Below, in pieces: positions 18,493-26,804 of a DNA stretch of 47,155 nt. The translations under genes were made by a program, and so were the position numbers. The DNA is from an uncultured Sulfurovum sp. (GTDB lineage Bacteria; Campylobacterota; Campylobacteria; Campylobacterales; Sulfurovaceae), in assembly GCA_902727935.1 (NCBI GenBank), contig CACVAX010000011.1, forward strand, positions 1-47,155, in the 5' to 3' direction. Positions within the stretch are counted from its first letter, which is position 1. Every line of letters begins with the position of its first letter. The notes beneath the pieces are model-generated. The model had not been told where the DNA came from. It searched no databases and saw nothing but the letters and a program-made list of their open reading frames with translations.

Positions 18493-19686
18493 TCATAAAT
18501 AATGCTTTTTAAACCATGTGTAGTAAAGTGCTGTGAGGATAAAACCAGCTCCCATAACGATGCTAATAGAGTTGAGTTCCATACCCATTTTAGCAGCATA
18601 ACCCACAAAAAGTGTCACGGTGATATTAAAGAGCATAAAAATCATATCATTATAAGCAATTACACGACCTAAGTATTGAACCTCTATCTCTTTTTGTAAT
18701 AGGTAATAGGTATAGGACCAAAGAGAAGTGGAGAGAAGTCCAACGATAAACATACCTAAAATTGATAAAGCATAAGTGTCTTGAAGAAAAGACCAAAAAA
18801 TAATGGCTAAACCTTGAAGTACAAAAAAGTAATGTAAGTTTTTATCATTGATATACTTTGAAAAAAGAAGTGGACCAATTGTCATGGCTAAGGCTCTACT
18901 AGCATTAATCCAACCAATGGCAAGAGGAATGGCAATAATATATTTATAATGCAAGTCAGCTAAGAGTGTAATGAGTGTTTCAAAAGAGGTAAAGCCAATG
19001 GATGCGTGTAAAAAAATGAGATGTATAAGTTTTTTATGATTTTTTAAATAATAAAATCCACTTCGCATCATTTTTAATGCTGACTCATGATGTTTATTTA
19101 CTTCTAATCTAAGTTGAAGTCCTAATAATAATAAAAAAGCAATGCTGTAAAGTATCACATCAATTAAAAAAGTTGTGTCATAACCAAAATAATAGGTTAC
19201 AAGTCCACCTAGTGCCATTCCAGCTGCAAAACAAAGAGACCAAACAATGGAGTGAATTTCATTGGTTTTTTTAAGCATTTCTCCTTGCAATATTTTTGGA
19301 AAAAGTGCCATTTCAGCTGTAAATAAAATGGAAGCAGCAGCAGAACGTATAAAGACAAAAAGCATTAAGGCATTTAAGTCATTTAGGGAGTTTATGGTCA
19401 TAAAGAGAAGGGTCATTATGATTTCAATAAGCAGTAAAATACCCATAAGTTTTTTAAAAGGAATTTTATCGATAATCCATCCAGAGATAGGTGCTAAAAT
19501 AATGGCTGGAAGCATAAGCATCATAAAAATATAGGCAATGGCTAGTTCAGATGCTCCATATTCGAGCATCATTGAAGCAATGGCAACTTGGGAGAACCAA
19601 GTGCCAAAATATGAAATAAATTGTATGAGTGTTAGTCTTGCGACAATAGGGTGTTTAAGCGTTTCTAAATAGCTAGGACTATTCAT
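18493..19686 (-). CDS. MFS transporter
   Basis: This 397-aa integral membrane protein has about 12 hydrophobic segments and the major facilitator layout. The loop between TM2 and TM3 reads SGWIIDKIPFKKLM, matching the G-x-x-x-D-(R/K) motif. The family subgroup looks like MFS_3 (EntS-like exporters and related macrolide-efflux proteins), but the substrate cannot be read from the sequence. Its start overlaps the end of the upstream lipoprotein gene by 8 bases, so the two are probably co-transcribed and translationally coupled. Confidence 0.88.
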   Translation of the reverse strand: MNSPSYLETLKHPIVARLTLIQFISYFGTWFSQVAIASMMLEYGASELAIAYIFMMLMLPAIILAPISGWIIDKIPFKKLMGILLLIEIIMTLLFMTINSLNDLNALMLFVFIRSAAASILFTAEMALFPKILQGEMLKKTNEIHSIVWSLCFAAGMALGGLVTYYFGYDTTFLIDVILYSIAFLLLLGLQLRLEVNKHHESALKMMRSGFYYLKNHKKLIHLIFLHASIGFTSFETLITLLADLHYKYIIAIPLAIGWINASRALAMTIGPLLFSKYINDKNLHYFFVLQGLAIIFWSFLQDTYALSILGMFIVGLLSTSLWSYTYYLLQKEIEVQYLGRVIAYNDMIFMLFNITVTLFVGYAAKMGMELNSISIVMGAGFILTALYYTWFKKHYL

Positions 19687-20299
19687 TTACTTTTGTATAG
19701 GCTGAATCTCCACAAAACTCTGCACAATCTGCACATTTTTCTTGATAATATTTTAAATATTCATAACGCGCATTTTTAAGTGCTTTTTTCATTTTTTCAC
19801 TTTTTTCATCTTCATCAATATCACGCTCCCAAATAAGTTTTTCTTTTTTAGTTGAATTAATATAGAGTTTTAAGACTTCTCCTTCTTGGGCAATATGCAT
19901 GTTATCGATAATACTCATCTTAGATTTATTTTTACCTTGACGAATTTCAGATTCAGTACTGTCTTCAATCACTTTTTGAACAAACTTACCCCCTTTTTTA
20001 TAAAAAATACCTGTATGTGTTTCAGGAGAAAGTTTATCGGCTATGGTCACATAGTAGTAGCCATAGTTATTAACATCTATCTCTTCAATAAAGAGATAAC
20101 CTTCGGTTAATTCTTGATTTCTAAACATACCTCTTTTTAAAATATAGTTTCCGACAATGGACTCTTCTTCTAAAATCTTTAAGTCGTTAACATCTGTATT
20201 TTGGTTGGTGATGGGAAGACCAGTTGATTGGTTTGCCACAGTAGTTGAATTACAAGCTGTAAAGAGAATAGTAAATATTAGTAAAAATATATATTGCAT
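19679..20299 (-). CDS. Lipoprotein with a Cys-rich C terminus
   Basis: This 206-aa protein starts with a lipoprotein signal ending ILFTAC (lipidated Cys16). The body looks beta-rich (NYILKRGMFRNQELTEGYLFIEE) and charged. The C terminus carries four cysteines in KCADCAEFCGDS within the last 20 residues. That pattern could bind a metal or form disulfides. I do not recognise the family. It overlaps the MFS transporter gene downstream, which suggests a shared task, perhaps envelope export, though this is only context. Confidence 0.78.
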   Translation of the reverse strand: MQYIFLLIFTILFTACNSTTVANQSTGLPITNQNTDVNDLKILEEESIVGNYILKRGMFRNQELTEGYLFIEEIDVNNYGYYYVTIADKLSPETHTGIFYKKGGKFVQKVIEDSTESEIRQGKNKSKMSIIDNMHIAQEGEVLKLYINSTKKEKLIWERDIDEDEKSEKMKKALKNARYEYLKYYQEKCADCAEFCGDSAYTKVNE

Positions 20300-20584
20300 T
20301 AGTATCCTTAGTATGGTAAATTTTTATTATTCTAACATATTTCTAACAGATAATAGATAATAGCCATTTAATGATTGATTAATAAAAGAAGAAGGTGCTT
20401 ATTTATGTAGATACTTATTGAAATTTATAGATAAATACTCAATATTATTATTCAAAATTAAACTTTATAATATATATTAAAATATAAAATTAATATTAAT
20501 TTAATTTTTATAAACCATTAACTATAATATTTTAAGTTTAAATAAAGAATTTAATATAAAAATTAAATTAAAGAAAGGTCTATT
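20300..20584 (+). promoter_or_regulatory. AT-rich divergent intergenic region
   Basis: This 285-bp gap is extremely AT-rich. It has a TATAAT at 20523-20528 that could serve the gene at 20585, and a perfect 16-bp palindrome AAATTAATATTAATTT at 20487-20502 upstream of that box. I see no RNA gene or ORF. Confidence 0.4.
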
Positions 20585-21058
20585 ATGAAATTAGGTGAAA
20601 TTGCAGATGTTGTTAAAGGTGCGTATCTTTTTGAAGGTGGCAAGGCTAAAAAAACATATATGTATAAAGAGTTGAGTATGTTGGCACTAGAGCCAGTAGC
20701 ATTTTTGGATGAGCGTAAAGTAATTGTCGTAGATGCCACTCAAAAAGTCTCTGCTTCGCAATTAACAAGAGCTGGAGATGTTGTGGTCAGTTTGTATTCT
20801 CCAATGATTGCTTGTTATGTTGAAAAAGCTCAAGAAGGATATGTTGTACCACACTATATGAGTATTATACGTGTAAAATCACATTTAAGGTTAGATAGTC
20901 GTTTTATCGTACATTTTATTAATTCTGTAAGAGGCAGAAGGATATTGTTAAAAACATCAGAAGATTTTTCTTCTAGTAGACCAACTACTTTACCCATTAG
21001 AGCACTTAAAGAAGTAGAGTTGTTAGCAGGAGCTAACAACTTAATGGAGAATACTTAA
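20585..21058 (+). CDS. Lone HsdS-like (type I restriction specificity) half subunit
   Basis: This 157-aa protein resembles one target-recognition domain of a type I restriction-modification S subunit. It opens with KLGEIADVVKGAYLF (the usual "LGEia.i..G" start), has QLTRAGDVVVSLYSPMIACYV (the "l..GDilis..g" strand) and VPHYMSIIRVKS, and ends with SSSRPTTLPIRALKEVEL (the "g....l....l..i.vp" end). A full S subunit has two such units plus coiled-coil spacers; here there is only one, and no hsdM or hsdR is near. AAAGAAAGG precedes the ATG. It could be an orphan that recruits a partner elsewhere, or a protein with another DNA-binding role. Confidence 0.72.
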   Translation: MKLGEIADVVKGAYLFEGGKAKKTYMYKELSMLALEPVAFLDERKVIVVDATQKVSASQLTRAGDVVVSLYSPMIACYVEKAQEGYVVPHYMSIIRVKSHLRLDSRFIVHFINSVRGRRILLKTSEDFSSSRPTTLPIRALKEVELLAGANNLMENT

Positions 21059-21066
21059 GTTAAAAA

Positions 21067-21657
21067 TTAAATATTTTCTTTTACAAAAGCTTCCATTTCA
21101 GCAACGATTGGATCAAGTTCTCTTTCACCATTAATAACTGTAAGTAGGTTCTTTTCGGTGTAAAAAGCTTGAATTTCAGCCAATGGATCAGTATAGATTT
21201 TCATTCTATCATAGAATACTTCTACACTGTCATCACTTCGTTCTTCACCTGGTTTAGCATCAGCAGCACGACCTAAGATTCTGTCTTTGGCTACTTCTTG
21301 TGAAACCCTTACTTCAATGGTTGATACCAAAGTAATTTCCTCTTCTTTTTCTAAAAGTTCATCAAGTGCTGTCATTTGTTCAACTGAACGTGGGTACCCA
21401 TCAATTAAGATATTATCTACAGGGGCATTTTTAATAGCAGAAATAATGGTATCAATAATAATATTTAAAGGAACTAAAGCACCTTTAGAGATAAAGTCAT
21501 CAATTGTTTGACCTAATTCAGAACCTGAAGCTACCTCTTCACGGAGCATGTCACCTGTTGAGTAGTGAACAATATTGTCATTTTTACCTGCAATAATACT
21601 CGCATCTGTTGTTTTACCAGATCCTGGTGCTCCGATAATAAGAAATAATTTTTTCAT
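21067..21657 (-). CDS. adk: Adenylate kinase
   Basis: Adk interconverts ATP + AMP and 2 ADP. The P-loop GAPGSGKT is at residues 9-16, the AMP-binding part is HYSTGDMLREEV, the nucleoside loop is LIDGYPRSVEQM, and the LID arginines are in DRILGRAADAKPGEERSDD. At 196 aa with a short LID and no zinc Cys set, it is the short-type enzyme. It is convergent with the HsdS-like gene (8-base gap). aspS lies upstream on the same strand, so the two probably form an operon. Confidence 0.95.
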   Translation of the reverse strand: MKKLFLIIGAPGSGKTTDASIIAGKNDNIVHYSTGDMLREEVASGSELGQTIDDFISKGALVPLNIIIDTIISAIKNAPVDNILIDGYPRSVEQMTALDELLEKEEEITLVSTIEVRVSQEVAKDRILGRAADAKPGEERSDDSVEVFYDRMKIYTDPLAEIQAFYTEKNLLTVINGERELDPIVAEMEAFVKENI

Positions 21658-21707
21658 GGTTGTCCTTTTTTGTTGTGTTATATTTTTAATGTTCGATAAA
21701 ATCGAAC

Positions 21708-23489
21708 CTACGCGTCAATCTGTTTTCTAACTCTTAAACTAAGCTCGGTCAGTTGTTCTTGTGTAACTTCTGAAGGAGCTTGGGTTAAGATACATTGTGC
21801 TTTTTGTGTTTTAGGGAAGGCAATAACTTCTCTAATACTAGAGCTTCCTGTCATCAGCATGATGAGTCTGTCAAGACCTAAAGCAAATCCACCATGTGGA
21901 GGTGCTCCAAATCTAAAGGCATCGAGTAAGAAACCAAATTTCTCTTGGGCTTCTTCTTCTGAAATTCCCATAAGTTTGAAAACTTCTGATTGAAGGTCTT
22001 CTTTATGAATACGAATAGATCCACCACCAAGCTCTGTACCGTTAAGCACAATGTCATACGCAATGGATTTTAAATCTTCAATGTCATCATAAACTATTTT
22101 ACCATTCTCATCTCTGCCAGTTTCGTCTAAGTTGGGCATGGTAAAGGCATGGTGCATTGCATTGATTTTACCATCGTCTTCTTCAAACATTGGGAAGTCC
22201 ATAACCCATAAGAACTCAAATGTATCTTTAGGAATGATTTCCATAATCTCTGCAAGGTAGATTCTGAAACGACCCATGTAATCCCATACCAGTTTTTTGT
22301 TACCAGCACCAAAGAATACTGCATCACCCACTTCAAGGTCACAACGCTCAATTATTGCTTGAATGTCATCTTCTGTAAAGAATTTAGTAAGAGGACCTTT
22401 AAGACCATCTTCTTTCATTTGGAAGTAACCAAGTCCAGATGCACCAAATTTACGTACGTAATCCTCAAAACCTTTCATTTGACGTTTTGAGAAGATTTCG
22501 TCACCTTTTGGTACTTTAAGTGCTTTAATTCTGTTTTTCTTAGAATCTTTGGCGATGTTAGAGAAAATTTCATTGTCACAACGTTCAAAAATATCAATAA
22601 CATCTACCATCTGAAGGTCATAACGCATGTCTGGTTTGTCTGAACCATATTTCTCCATAGCATCAGAGTAAGCCATACGTGTAAATTTAGTAGGAATATC
22701 AAAACCACATTTATCAAAAATGTTATGAATAAGTTTTTCAGCCACATCAATCACATCTTCTTGGTCACAAAAAGACATCTCAACATCTATCTGAGTAAAC
22801 TCAGGCTGTCTGTCTGCTCTTAAGTCTTCATCTCTAAAACATTTAGCAATCTGGAAGTAACGGTCAAAACCACCTACCATTAAAAGTTGTTTGAAAAGTT
22901 GAGGAGACTGTGGAAGTGCATAAAATTCACCACCATGAACACGTGAAGGCACAAGATAATCTCTAGCTCCCTCTGGCGTAGACTTTGTAATGATTGGTGT
23001 TTCAACTTCTAAGAAGTCTAACTCATCTAGTATATTTCTAGCAGCCATAGTGGCTTTTGAACGCAGTTTAAAAATGTCATAAGACTTTTGTGTTCTAAGT
23101 TCTAAGTAACGATACTTAAGTTTAATCTCTTCATTTACTTTTTCATCACCTAGTTCAAATGGCATTGGCTTAGAAGTGTTTTCTATTACCAATTCACTTG
23201 CAACAATTTCAACTTTACCAGTTTTAAGTTTAGGGTTTTCAAGCCCTTCACCTCTGGCACGTACTTTACCCGTTACCACCAATACATATTGGTCTCTGAT
23301 ACTTTCTGCTAGTTTATGTACTTTTGCGTTGTCAGCAGGATCACAAACAATCTGTACAACTTGGTCTTTGTCTCGTAAATCAATAAAAATCAATCCACCA
23401 TGGTCACGGCGACTAGCAACCCAACCAGATACGGTTACTGTCTTGTCAATATGTGTTTCGTTTACATCAGCACAATAGTGTGTTCTCAC
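21708..23489 (-). CDS. aspS: Aspartyl-tRNA synthetase (bacterial type)
   Basis: AspS is a class II enzyme that charges tRNA-Asp. I set the start at GTG 23489 (593 aa) because the family begins (M)[13 protein letters not shown] and an AGAGG lies ~8 bases upstream. The open frame runs 33 codons further up to a TTG at 23588, but that stretch has no family match. The anticodon-binding OB fold is at residues 1-120. Motif 2 is [18 protein letters not shown]. The bacterial GAD insertion is at about 280-420, and motif 3 is [13 protein letters not shown]. In this phylum AspRS is usually non-discriminating and works with GatCAB, which cannot be shown here. Confidence 0.95.
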   Translation of the reverse strand: MRTHYCADVNETHIDKTVTVSGWVASRRDHGGLIFIDLRDKDQVVQIVCDPADNAKVHKLAESIRDQYVLVVTGKVRARGEGLENPKLKTGKVEIVASELVIENTSKPMPFELGDEKVNEEIKLKYRYLELRTQKSYDIFKLRSKATMAARNILDELDFLEVETPIITKSTPEGARDYLVPSRVHGGEFYALPQSPQLFKQLLMVGGFDRYFQIAKCFRDEDLRADRQPEFTQIDVEMSFCDQEDVIDVAEKLIHNIFDKCGFDIPTKFTRMAYSDAMEKYGSDKPDMRYDLQMVDVIDIFERCDNEIFSNIAKDSKKNRIKALKVPKGDEIFSKRQMKGFEDYVRKFGASGLGYFQMKEDGLKGPLTKFFTEDDIQAIIERCDLEVGDAVFFGAGNKKLVWDYMGRFRIYLAEIMEIIPKDTFEFLWVMDFPMFEEDDGKINAMHHAFTMPNLDETGRDENGKIVYDDIEDLKSIAYDIVLNGTELGGGSIRIHKEDLQSEVFKLMGISEEEAQEKFGFLLDAFRFGAPPHGGFALGLDRLIMLMTGSSSIREVIAFPKTQKAQCILTQAPSEVTQEQLTELSLRVRKQIDA

Positions 23490-23658
23490 AGGTATTTCCT
23501 CTATTTTATATGGCTTTAAATGGTTATATTTAAAATTTTTTGGGATTATAGCTAATTGTTGCATAGAGGTAGTTTGTGAGCTATTCAATAAAAAAATTTA
23601 AGATTTTTTTTCTAAATAATGCTTTGTTGTATTAAAATTTATTTTTGAAATTTTTTCT

Positions 23659-23687
23659 TATAACATTAAATAATTATTAATGTTATA
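23659..23687. promoter_or_regulatory. 11-bp-arm palindrome upstream of the seven-gene cluster
   Basis: TATAACATTAA (23659-23669) and TTAATGTTATA (23677-23687) are perfect inverted arms around a 7-base centre, 82 bases upstream of the likely -10 box. It could be an operator or a terminator-like stem. No known regulator motif is recognised. Confidence 0.5.
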
Positions 23688-23768
23688 GTGTTTTCTTTAA
23701 AGGACGTTTACAATTATTTTACAAATATCTTACAATTAAAATCTTTGGATTTTTATTGTTTTTTGGTT

Positions 23769-23774
23769 TATACT
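23769..23774 (+). promoter_or_regulatory. Likely -10 box of the seven-gene cluster
   Basis: TATACT is preceded directly by a T-run (TTGTTTTTTGG), as in Campylobacter promoters with T-rich -16 sequence. It lies 42 bases before the ATG at 23816, so an upstream start at 23756 would not be in the transcript. Confidence 0.5.
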
Positions 23775-23815
23775 ACTTCTTACAAATTCAAGATCAATTT
23801 AGTAGGAGATTACAG

Positions 23816-24058
23816 ATGAAAATATCTTTGGCAGTTCTTATGAGCTTAAACTTTCTAATGGCATGTGACTTAAAAAACTTTATTAGTGAATTAAAAGATA
23901 ATAACAAGCCTTATATAATACATAAAGAAAATAGAGCAGGTATTGAGGATTTAAAAGCTAGACAAAAACGGATTGATCATAAATATAGTGAAACATATAG
24001 AGAACTTCATAGTTTGGAACAACATGTTAATATCAAACTTAAACAGGAAGTTCGATGA
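23816..24058 (+). CDS. Small lipoprotein, gene 1 of the ExbBD-like cluster
   Basis: This 80-aa protein starts at the ATG at 23816, which has AGGAG 8 bases upstream. The signal peptide ends FLMAC, so Cys17 is a likely lipidation site. The mature part is short, highly charged and helical (ENRAGIEDLKARQKRIDHKY, then ETYRELHSLEQHVNIKLKQ), probably a coiled coil. I recognise no family. Its stop overlaps the start of the next gene, also a coiled-coil protein, so the two may pair. Confidence 0.75.
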   Translation: MKISLAVLMSLNFLMACDLKNFISELKDNNKPYIIHKENRAGIEDLKARQKRIDHKYSETYRELHSLEQHVNIKLKQEVR

Positions 24059-24636
24059 TGAAAAAAATTATATTTATTTTAACTATTTTTCCTTTAACGC
24101 TAATGTTAGCTTTTGAAAGTGGGAATATAGCATCACAGTTTAATATTATGAAACAGCAATTAGAGACTAATAAAGTAAAGTTGTATAAAGTACAAAATGA
24201 ATTAAAAGATGATATCAGTCGTCAAAGACAAGAATTGACAAAAATTGAAAATGGTCTTGACAGAGTTTTAAGTGGTTTACAAGTATTTAAACGTAGTTTT
24301 GATGCCTGTTATATTGATTATGATGATAGTATTAAAAGTTTTACCGAAATTCGAGACAATACAATTAGACGTTACCCTCATAAAAGACAAGAAGCGACAA
24401 ATATGTATTATGAAGACATTGATAGTACGAAAGAGGACTTGAAGACATGCTTAAGTTCCAAGGGTGATTTTTTGGCAGAATTAAAAGGCTTAAGAACTAA
24501 GTTAGATTCTATGAAAGAGACTATTGATACAAGTCGTAATAGTATTCCTAGACTTGAAAAAAAGCTAAAAGACGTAAATAAAAAAATTATGAGAATTACA
24601 GAAGAAATAAATTCATTAGAAGGAACATCAGAATGA
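24055..24636 (+). CDS. Secreted coiled-coil protein, gene 2 of the cluster
   Basis: This 193-aa protein has a signal peptide (MMKKIIFILTIFPLTLMLA), then two long heptad-like helical stretches (about 26-75 and 135-190, for example RLEKKLKDVNKKIMRITEEI). These are joined by a middle segment with two cysteines (ACYID and KTCLS) that could form a disulfide hairpin. It has no TM segment after the signal. ATG overlaps join it to both neighbours. Function unknown; a periplasmic rod or tether is an inference from shape alone. Confidence 0.8.
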   Translation: MMKKIIFILTIFPLTLMLAFESGNIASQFNIMKQQLETNKVKLYKVQNELKDDISRQRQELTKIENGLDRVLSGLQVFKRSFDACYIDYDDSIKSFTEIRDNTIRRYPHKRQEATNMYYEDIDSTKEDLKTCLSSKGDFLAELKGLRTKLDSMKETIDTSRNSIPRLEKKLKDVNKKIMRITEEINSLEGTSE

Positions 24637-25418
24637 AAAAAATTATATTTATTATAGGTCTACTTTATAGTCAACTAAATGCAATTAGTTTAGATATATG
24701 TAGAGAAGAAAAAGCAGTTTGTAGTAGTATTAAAAGTAATATCAATCTTATTAAGAGTACAAATAAAAAAACTAGATTAAGAGCTATAACACAGTTGTCA
24801 CGTATGGCTGGAACTTTACCAAGTGAAAATGATAATAATAAAATTAAAAATATATTGAAAAATAAGGTTAGACAATATGACTCTATATTTGGAGGAAAGT
24901 TTTTTGAACTTTTAGCACAAAAAGATTGTAATGGACAAATTTATTTTGTTGAAGCAAGACTTGATAACTTTTATAATGTTCAATTTGAAGAAAGAGATGC
25001 AAATAAAATAGTTATACAAAGAGATACTTTTTTGTTGGATAATGAGCAGTTTATAATGCCACAGAACAGTATTAATAAATATAAAAGTAGTTTAGAAGGG
25101 ATATACAGTCGATCACAACTACTACCTAAACAAGTAATATCAAAACCACAAGATATAGAGAATAATCTAGTTTGTTTAACTCAGAGAATTCTTTTAAGGT
25201 CTGTTAATAGTCCACATAAGCGTATAGGTCGAGTAGATGAAACTTTTTATATAGAGCATATAAGAGGACAAGGTAAAGAGATAACAGTATGGAGTAATAG
25301 AGAAGGAAAGAATAAAATTATTCCAGTTATGTTAGTTAAAGCCCAACTACGTAATGGAAACTTTCTTACAGGGTATATCAGTGCTCATCCTAGTTTTCAT
25401 AGAGAATGTTCCCAATAA
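24633..25418 (+). CDS. Secreted protein with SH3-like-looking C-terminal domain, gene 3 of the cluster
   Basis: This 261-aa protein has a signal peptide (MKKIIFIIGLLYSQLNA). A helical N-terminal part contains CREEKAVCSS and a middle domain contains KDCNGQIYFVEARLDNFYNVQF. The C-terminal ~80 residues (ILLRSVNSPHKRIGRVDE...GYISAHPSFHREC, written here in parts) are clearly homologous to the C terminus of gene 7 at 26801. The beta-rich look and placement suggest an SH3b-like fold, perhaps for cell wall or protein binding; that is inference. Six or more cysteines suggest disulfides. No enzyme motif. Confidence 0.8.
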   Translation: MKKIIFIIGLLYSQLNAISLDICREEKAVCSSIKSNINLIKSTNKKTRLRAITQLSRMAGTLPSENDNNKIKNILKNKVRQYDSIFGGKFFELLAQKDCNGQIYFVEARLDNFYNVQFEERDANKIVIQRDTFLLDNEQFIMPQNSINKYKSSLEGIYSRSQLLPKQVISKPQDIENNLVCLTQRILLRSVNSPHKRIGRVDETFYIEHIRGQGKEITVWSNREGKNKIIPVMLVKAQLRNGNFLTGYISAHPSFHRECSQ

Positions 25419-25423
25419 GATAT

Positions 25424-25843
25424 ATGGTACTAAAAAAAACAATATATTTTCTATTTACTATCTTGGTATTTTTAGGTTGTGCACCTAAACCAACACTTAT
25501 TAATTCAACTTCTAAAGTAGAAGAAATTGACTACTTTAAAGAAAGAGTTTTAAGAAAATTGAATTATGTTTCAAAAAATGATTCTAATGCAAGGGTATTA
25601 ATAGAATTTTTTGATTGGAAGCTAGAAACAACTAGTTTAAGTGGACTTGATTATTTAAATACAGAAGGATATGGTGTTGTATTTTATAACTTTGAAAGTC
25701 TGAAAACTAATAAGTATCAAAATAGTATTACAGATAATGAGTTTGATAAACTAGAAGAGATGATAAATATAAAGTTTGCAACTATTTCAGATTTATCTGA
25801 AAATTATTTACTTAATAGTTATGAAAGAGAAGTGCTAAAATGA
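25424..25843 (+). CDS. Lipoprotein, gene 4 of the cluster
   Basis: This 139-aa protein is read from the ATG at 25424, five bases after the previous stop. A start at 25406, overlapping the previous gene, is possible. The signal peptide ends LVFLGC with Cys19 as the lipid site, followed by APKPTLINS. The mature domain is mixed alpha/beta with no recognised motif (VLIEFFDWKLETTSLSGLDY). Its stop overlaps the start of the ExbB-like gene (ATGA). A TolB/Pal-like partner role is possible from context, but it has no OmpA-type peptidoglycan motif. Confidence 0.75.
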   Translation: MVLKKTIYFLFTILVFLGCAPKPTLINSTSKVEEIDYFKERVLRKLNYVSKNDSNARVLIEFFDWKLETTSLSGLDYLNTEGYGVVFYNFESLKTNKYQNSITDNEFDKLEEMINIKFATISDLSENYLLNSYEREVLK

Positions 25844-26367
25844 AAAGAGGATTTATTGTATTATTATTAGTGTTGGCTTGGATTATAACGATTAATATAG
25901 CTGTATTTAATGACTATGATGCTTTTTTATTTACTAATGTATATCCTGCTGACCCTTTATATGCTTTAAACTTAAGTGTTACTGATTATATATTGAAGTA
26001 CATTGATATCTTCTTTGTTTTCAAAAATGAATCACAGGTTTTTTTGATAGTACTTTATTCTATTATGCTATTTACGACAGTTTCTCAATCAGTACTATTT
26101 ATTTCTAATAAAGTAGAAGATGGGAATATTGTAGACTTTAATATTAACCTTCCTCCACTACTGGGAGTTATTGGTACAATATTTTCTTTTACTTATTTCA
26201 TTTCTTATGGGGATAGTTCGAAAGAGATATTAACACTTTTTAAAGAGAATTTTAACAGTGCAGCACTTACTACTATTATAGGTGGAATTACTTATATGTT
26301 TAATTTATTTATTTTGGCAATAGATGAGTATTTAAATAAGTATTCCAGTATAAATAAAGACACATAA
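25840..26367 (+). CDS. Divergent MotA/TolQ/ExbB-like proton-channel protein, gene 5 of the cluster
   Basis: This 175-aa inner-membrane protein has four hydrophobic segments (about 5-22, 66-88, 104-122 and 140-162). The last two match the family core: LPPLLGVIGTIFSFTYF (residues 104-120, with T113) corresponds to the "LLGLLGTV" helix, and NSAALTTIIGGITYMFNLF (139-157, with T144/T145) to the "aL.TTa.Gl..aip" helix. These threonines line the channel in ExbB/TolQ. It is shorter than ExbB/TolQ because the cytosolic loop is missing. The next gene has the matching ExbD-type Asp helix, which supports a stator pair. Assignment is by motif reading only. Confidence 0.72.
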   Translation: MKRGFIVLLLVLAWIITINIAVFNDYDAFLFTNVYPADPLYALNLSVTDYILKYIDIFFVFKNESQVFLIVLYSIMLFTTVSQSVLFISNKVEDGNIVDFNINLPPLLGVIGTIFSFTYFISYGDSSKEILTLFKENFNSAALTTIIGGITYMFNLFILAIDEYLNKYSSINKDT

Positions 26368-26369
26368 TT

Positions 26370-26804
26370 ATGAAACGAAATTCTCAGATGATAGTTCTGT
26401 TAGATGTAATGTTTATTTTTTTATTTGCCTTAATCTTAAAACCTGAGAAAGAGACACTTACTGTTGAAATTGATAATTATTTAAATATACCTTATACCCT
26501 TATTTTTGCTAAAAAATTGGATACAAATCATACTTTAGTTTATGACAATAATAAATGGAGAAAACAAAAAATATCAGATATTTTAATGTTAAAAGGTTCT
26601 GCTGTACACCCTGAACTGAGAGAAGTTTATTCTAAGTTACCTAAGCCATTTAAAAAAGATAAGTTTGAAATTAAAACTTATGTATATGGGGAACTCTATA
26701 CAAATATCACAAAAGAGGTTTTTACGAAATGCAGAGTTAATCAAGAGTGCCAAAATAATATAGAAATTTATATTAAAAAAGATGGGAGTATTGAAGTTAA
26801 ATGA
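26370..26804 (+). CDS. ExbD/TolR-like protein, gene 6 of the cluster
   Basis: This 144-aa protein has one N-terminal TM helix (about residues 6-23) reading QMIVLLDVMFIFLFALIL. The Asp12 followed by VMFI is the hallmark of ExbD/TolR/MotB ("iDvvfvLLiFfm"), where this Asp carries protons. The length equals ExbD/TolR. The periplasmic part ends in a beta strand (NNIEIYIKKDGSIEV), as in ExbD. It has two cysteines (TKCRVNQEC). It starts 2 bases after the ExbB-like stop and overlaps the next start (ATGA). Confidence 0.75.
   Translation: MKRNSQMIVLLDVMFIFLFALILKPEKETLTVEIDNYLNIPYTLIFAKKLDTNHTLVYDNNKWRKQKISDILMLKGSAVHPELREVYSKLPKPFKKDKFEIKTYVYGELYTNITKEVFTKCRVNQECQNNIEIYIKKDGSIEVK

Noticed and set aside
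20487-20502. Perfect palindrome AAATTAATATTAATTT as a replication or operator site
   Set aside because: In such AT-rich DNA a palindrome of only A and T can arise by chance; no repeats of it or partner boxes are present, so I list it only as a note in the region entry.
23490-23588. 33-codon N-terminal extension of aspS
   Set aside because: The family start is (M)RTHYCAD, preceded by a good AGAGG site. The upstream codons show no family match and begin with TTG.
25840-26804. Zorya-type phage defence (ZorAB) for the ExbBD-like pair
   Set aside because: There is no ZorA-like long cytosolic tail, no OmpA domain on the ExbD-like protein, and no ZorC/D/E helicase or nuclease in the operon; the partners are exported proteins.
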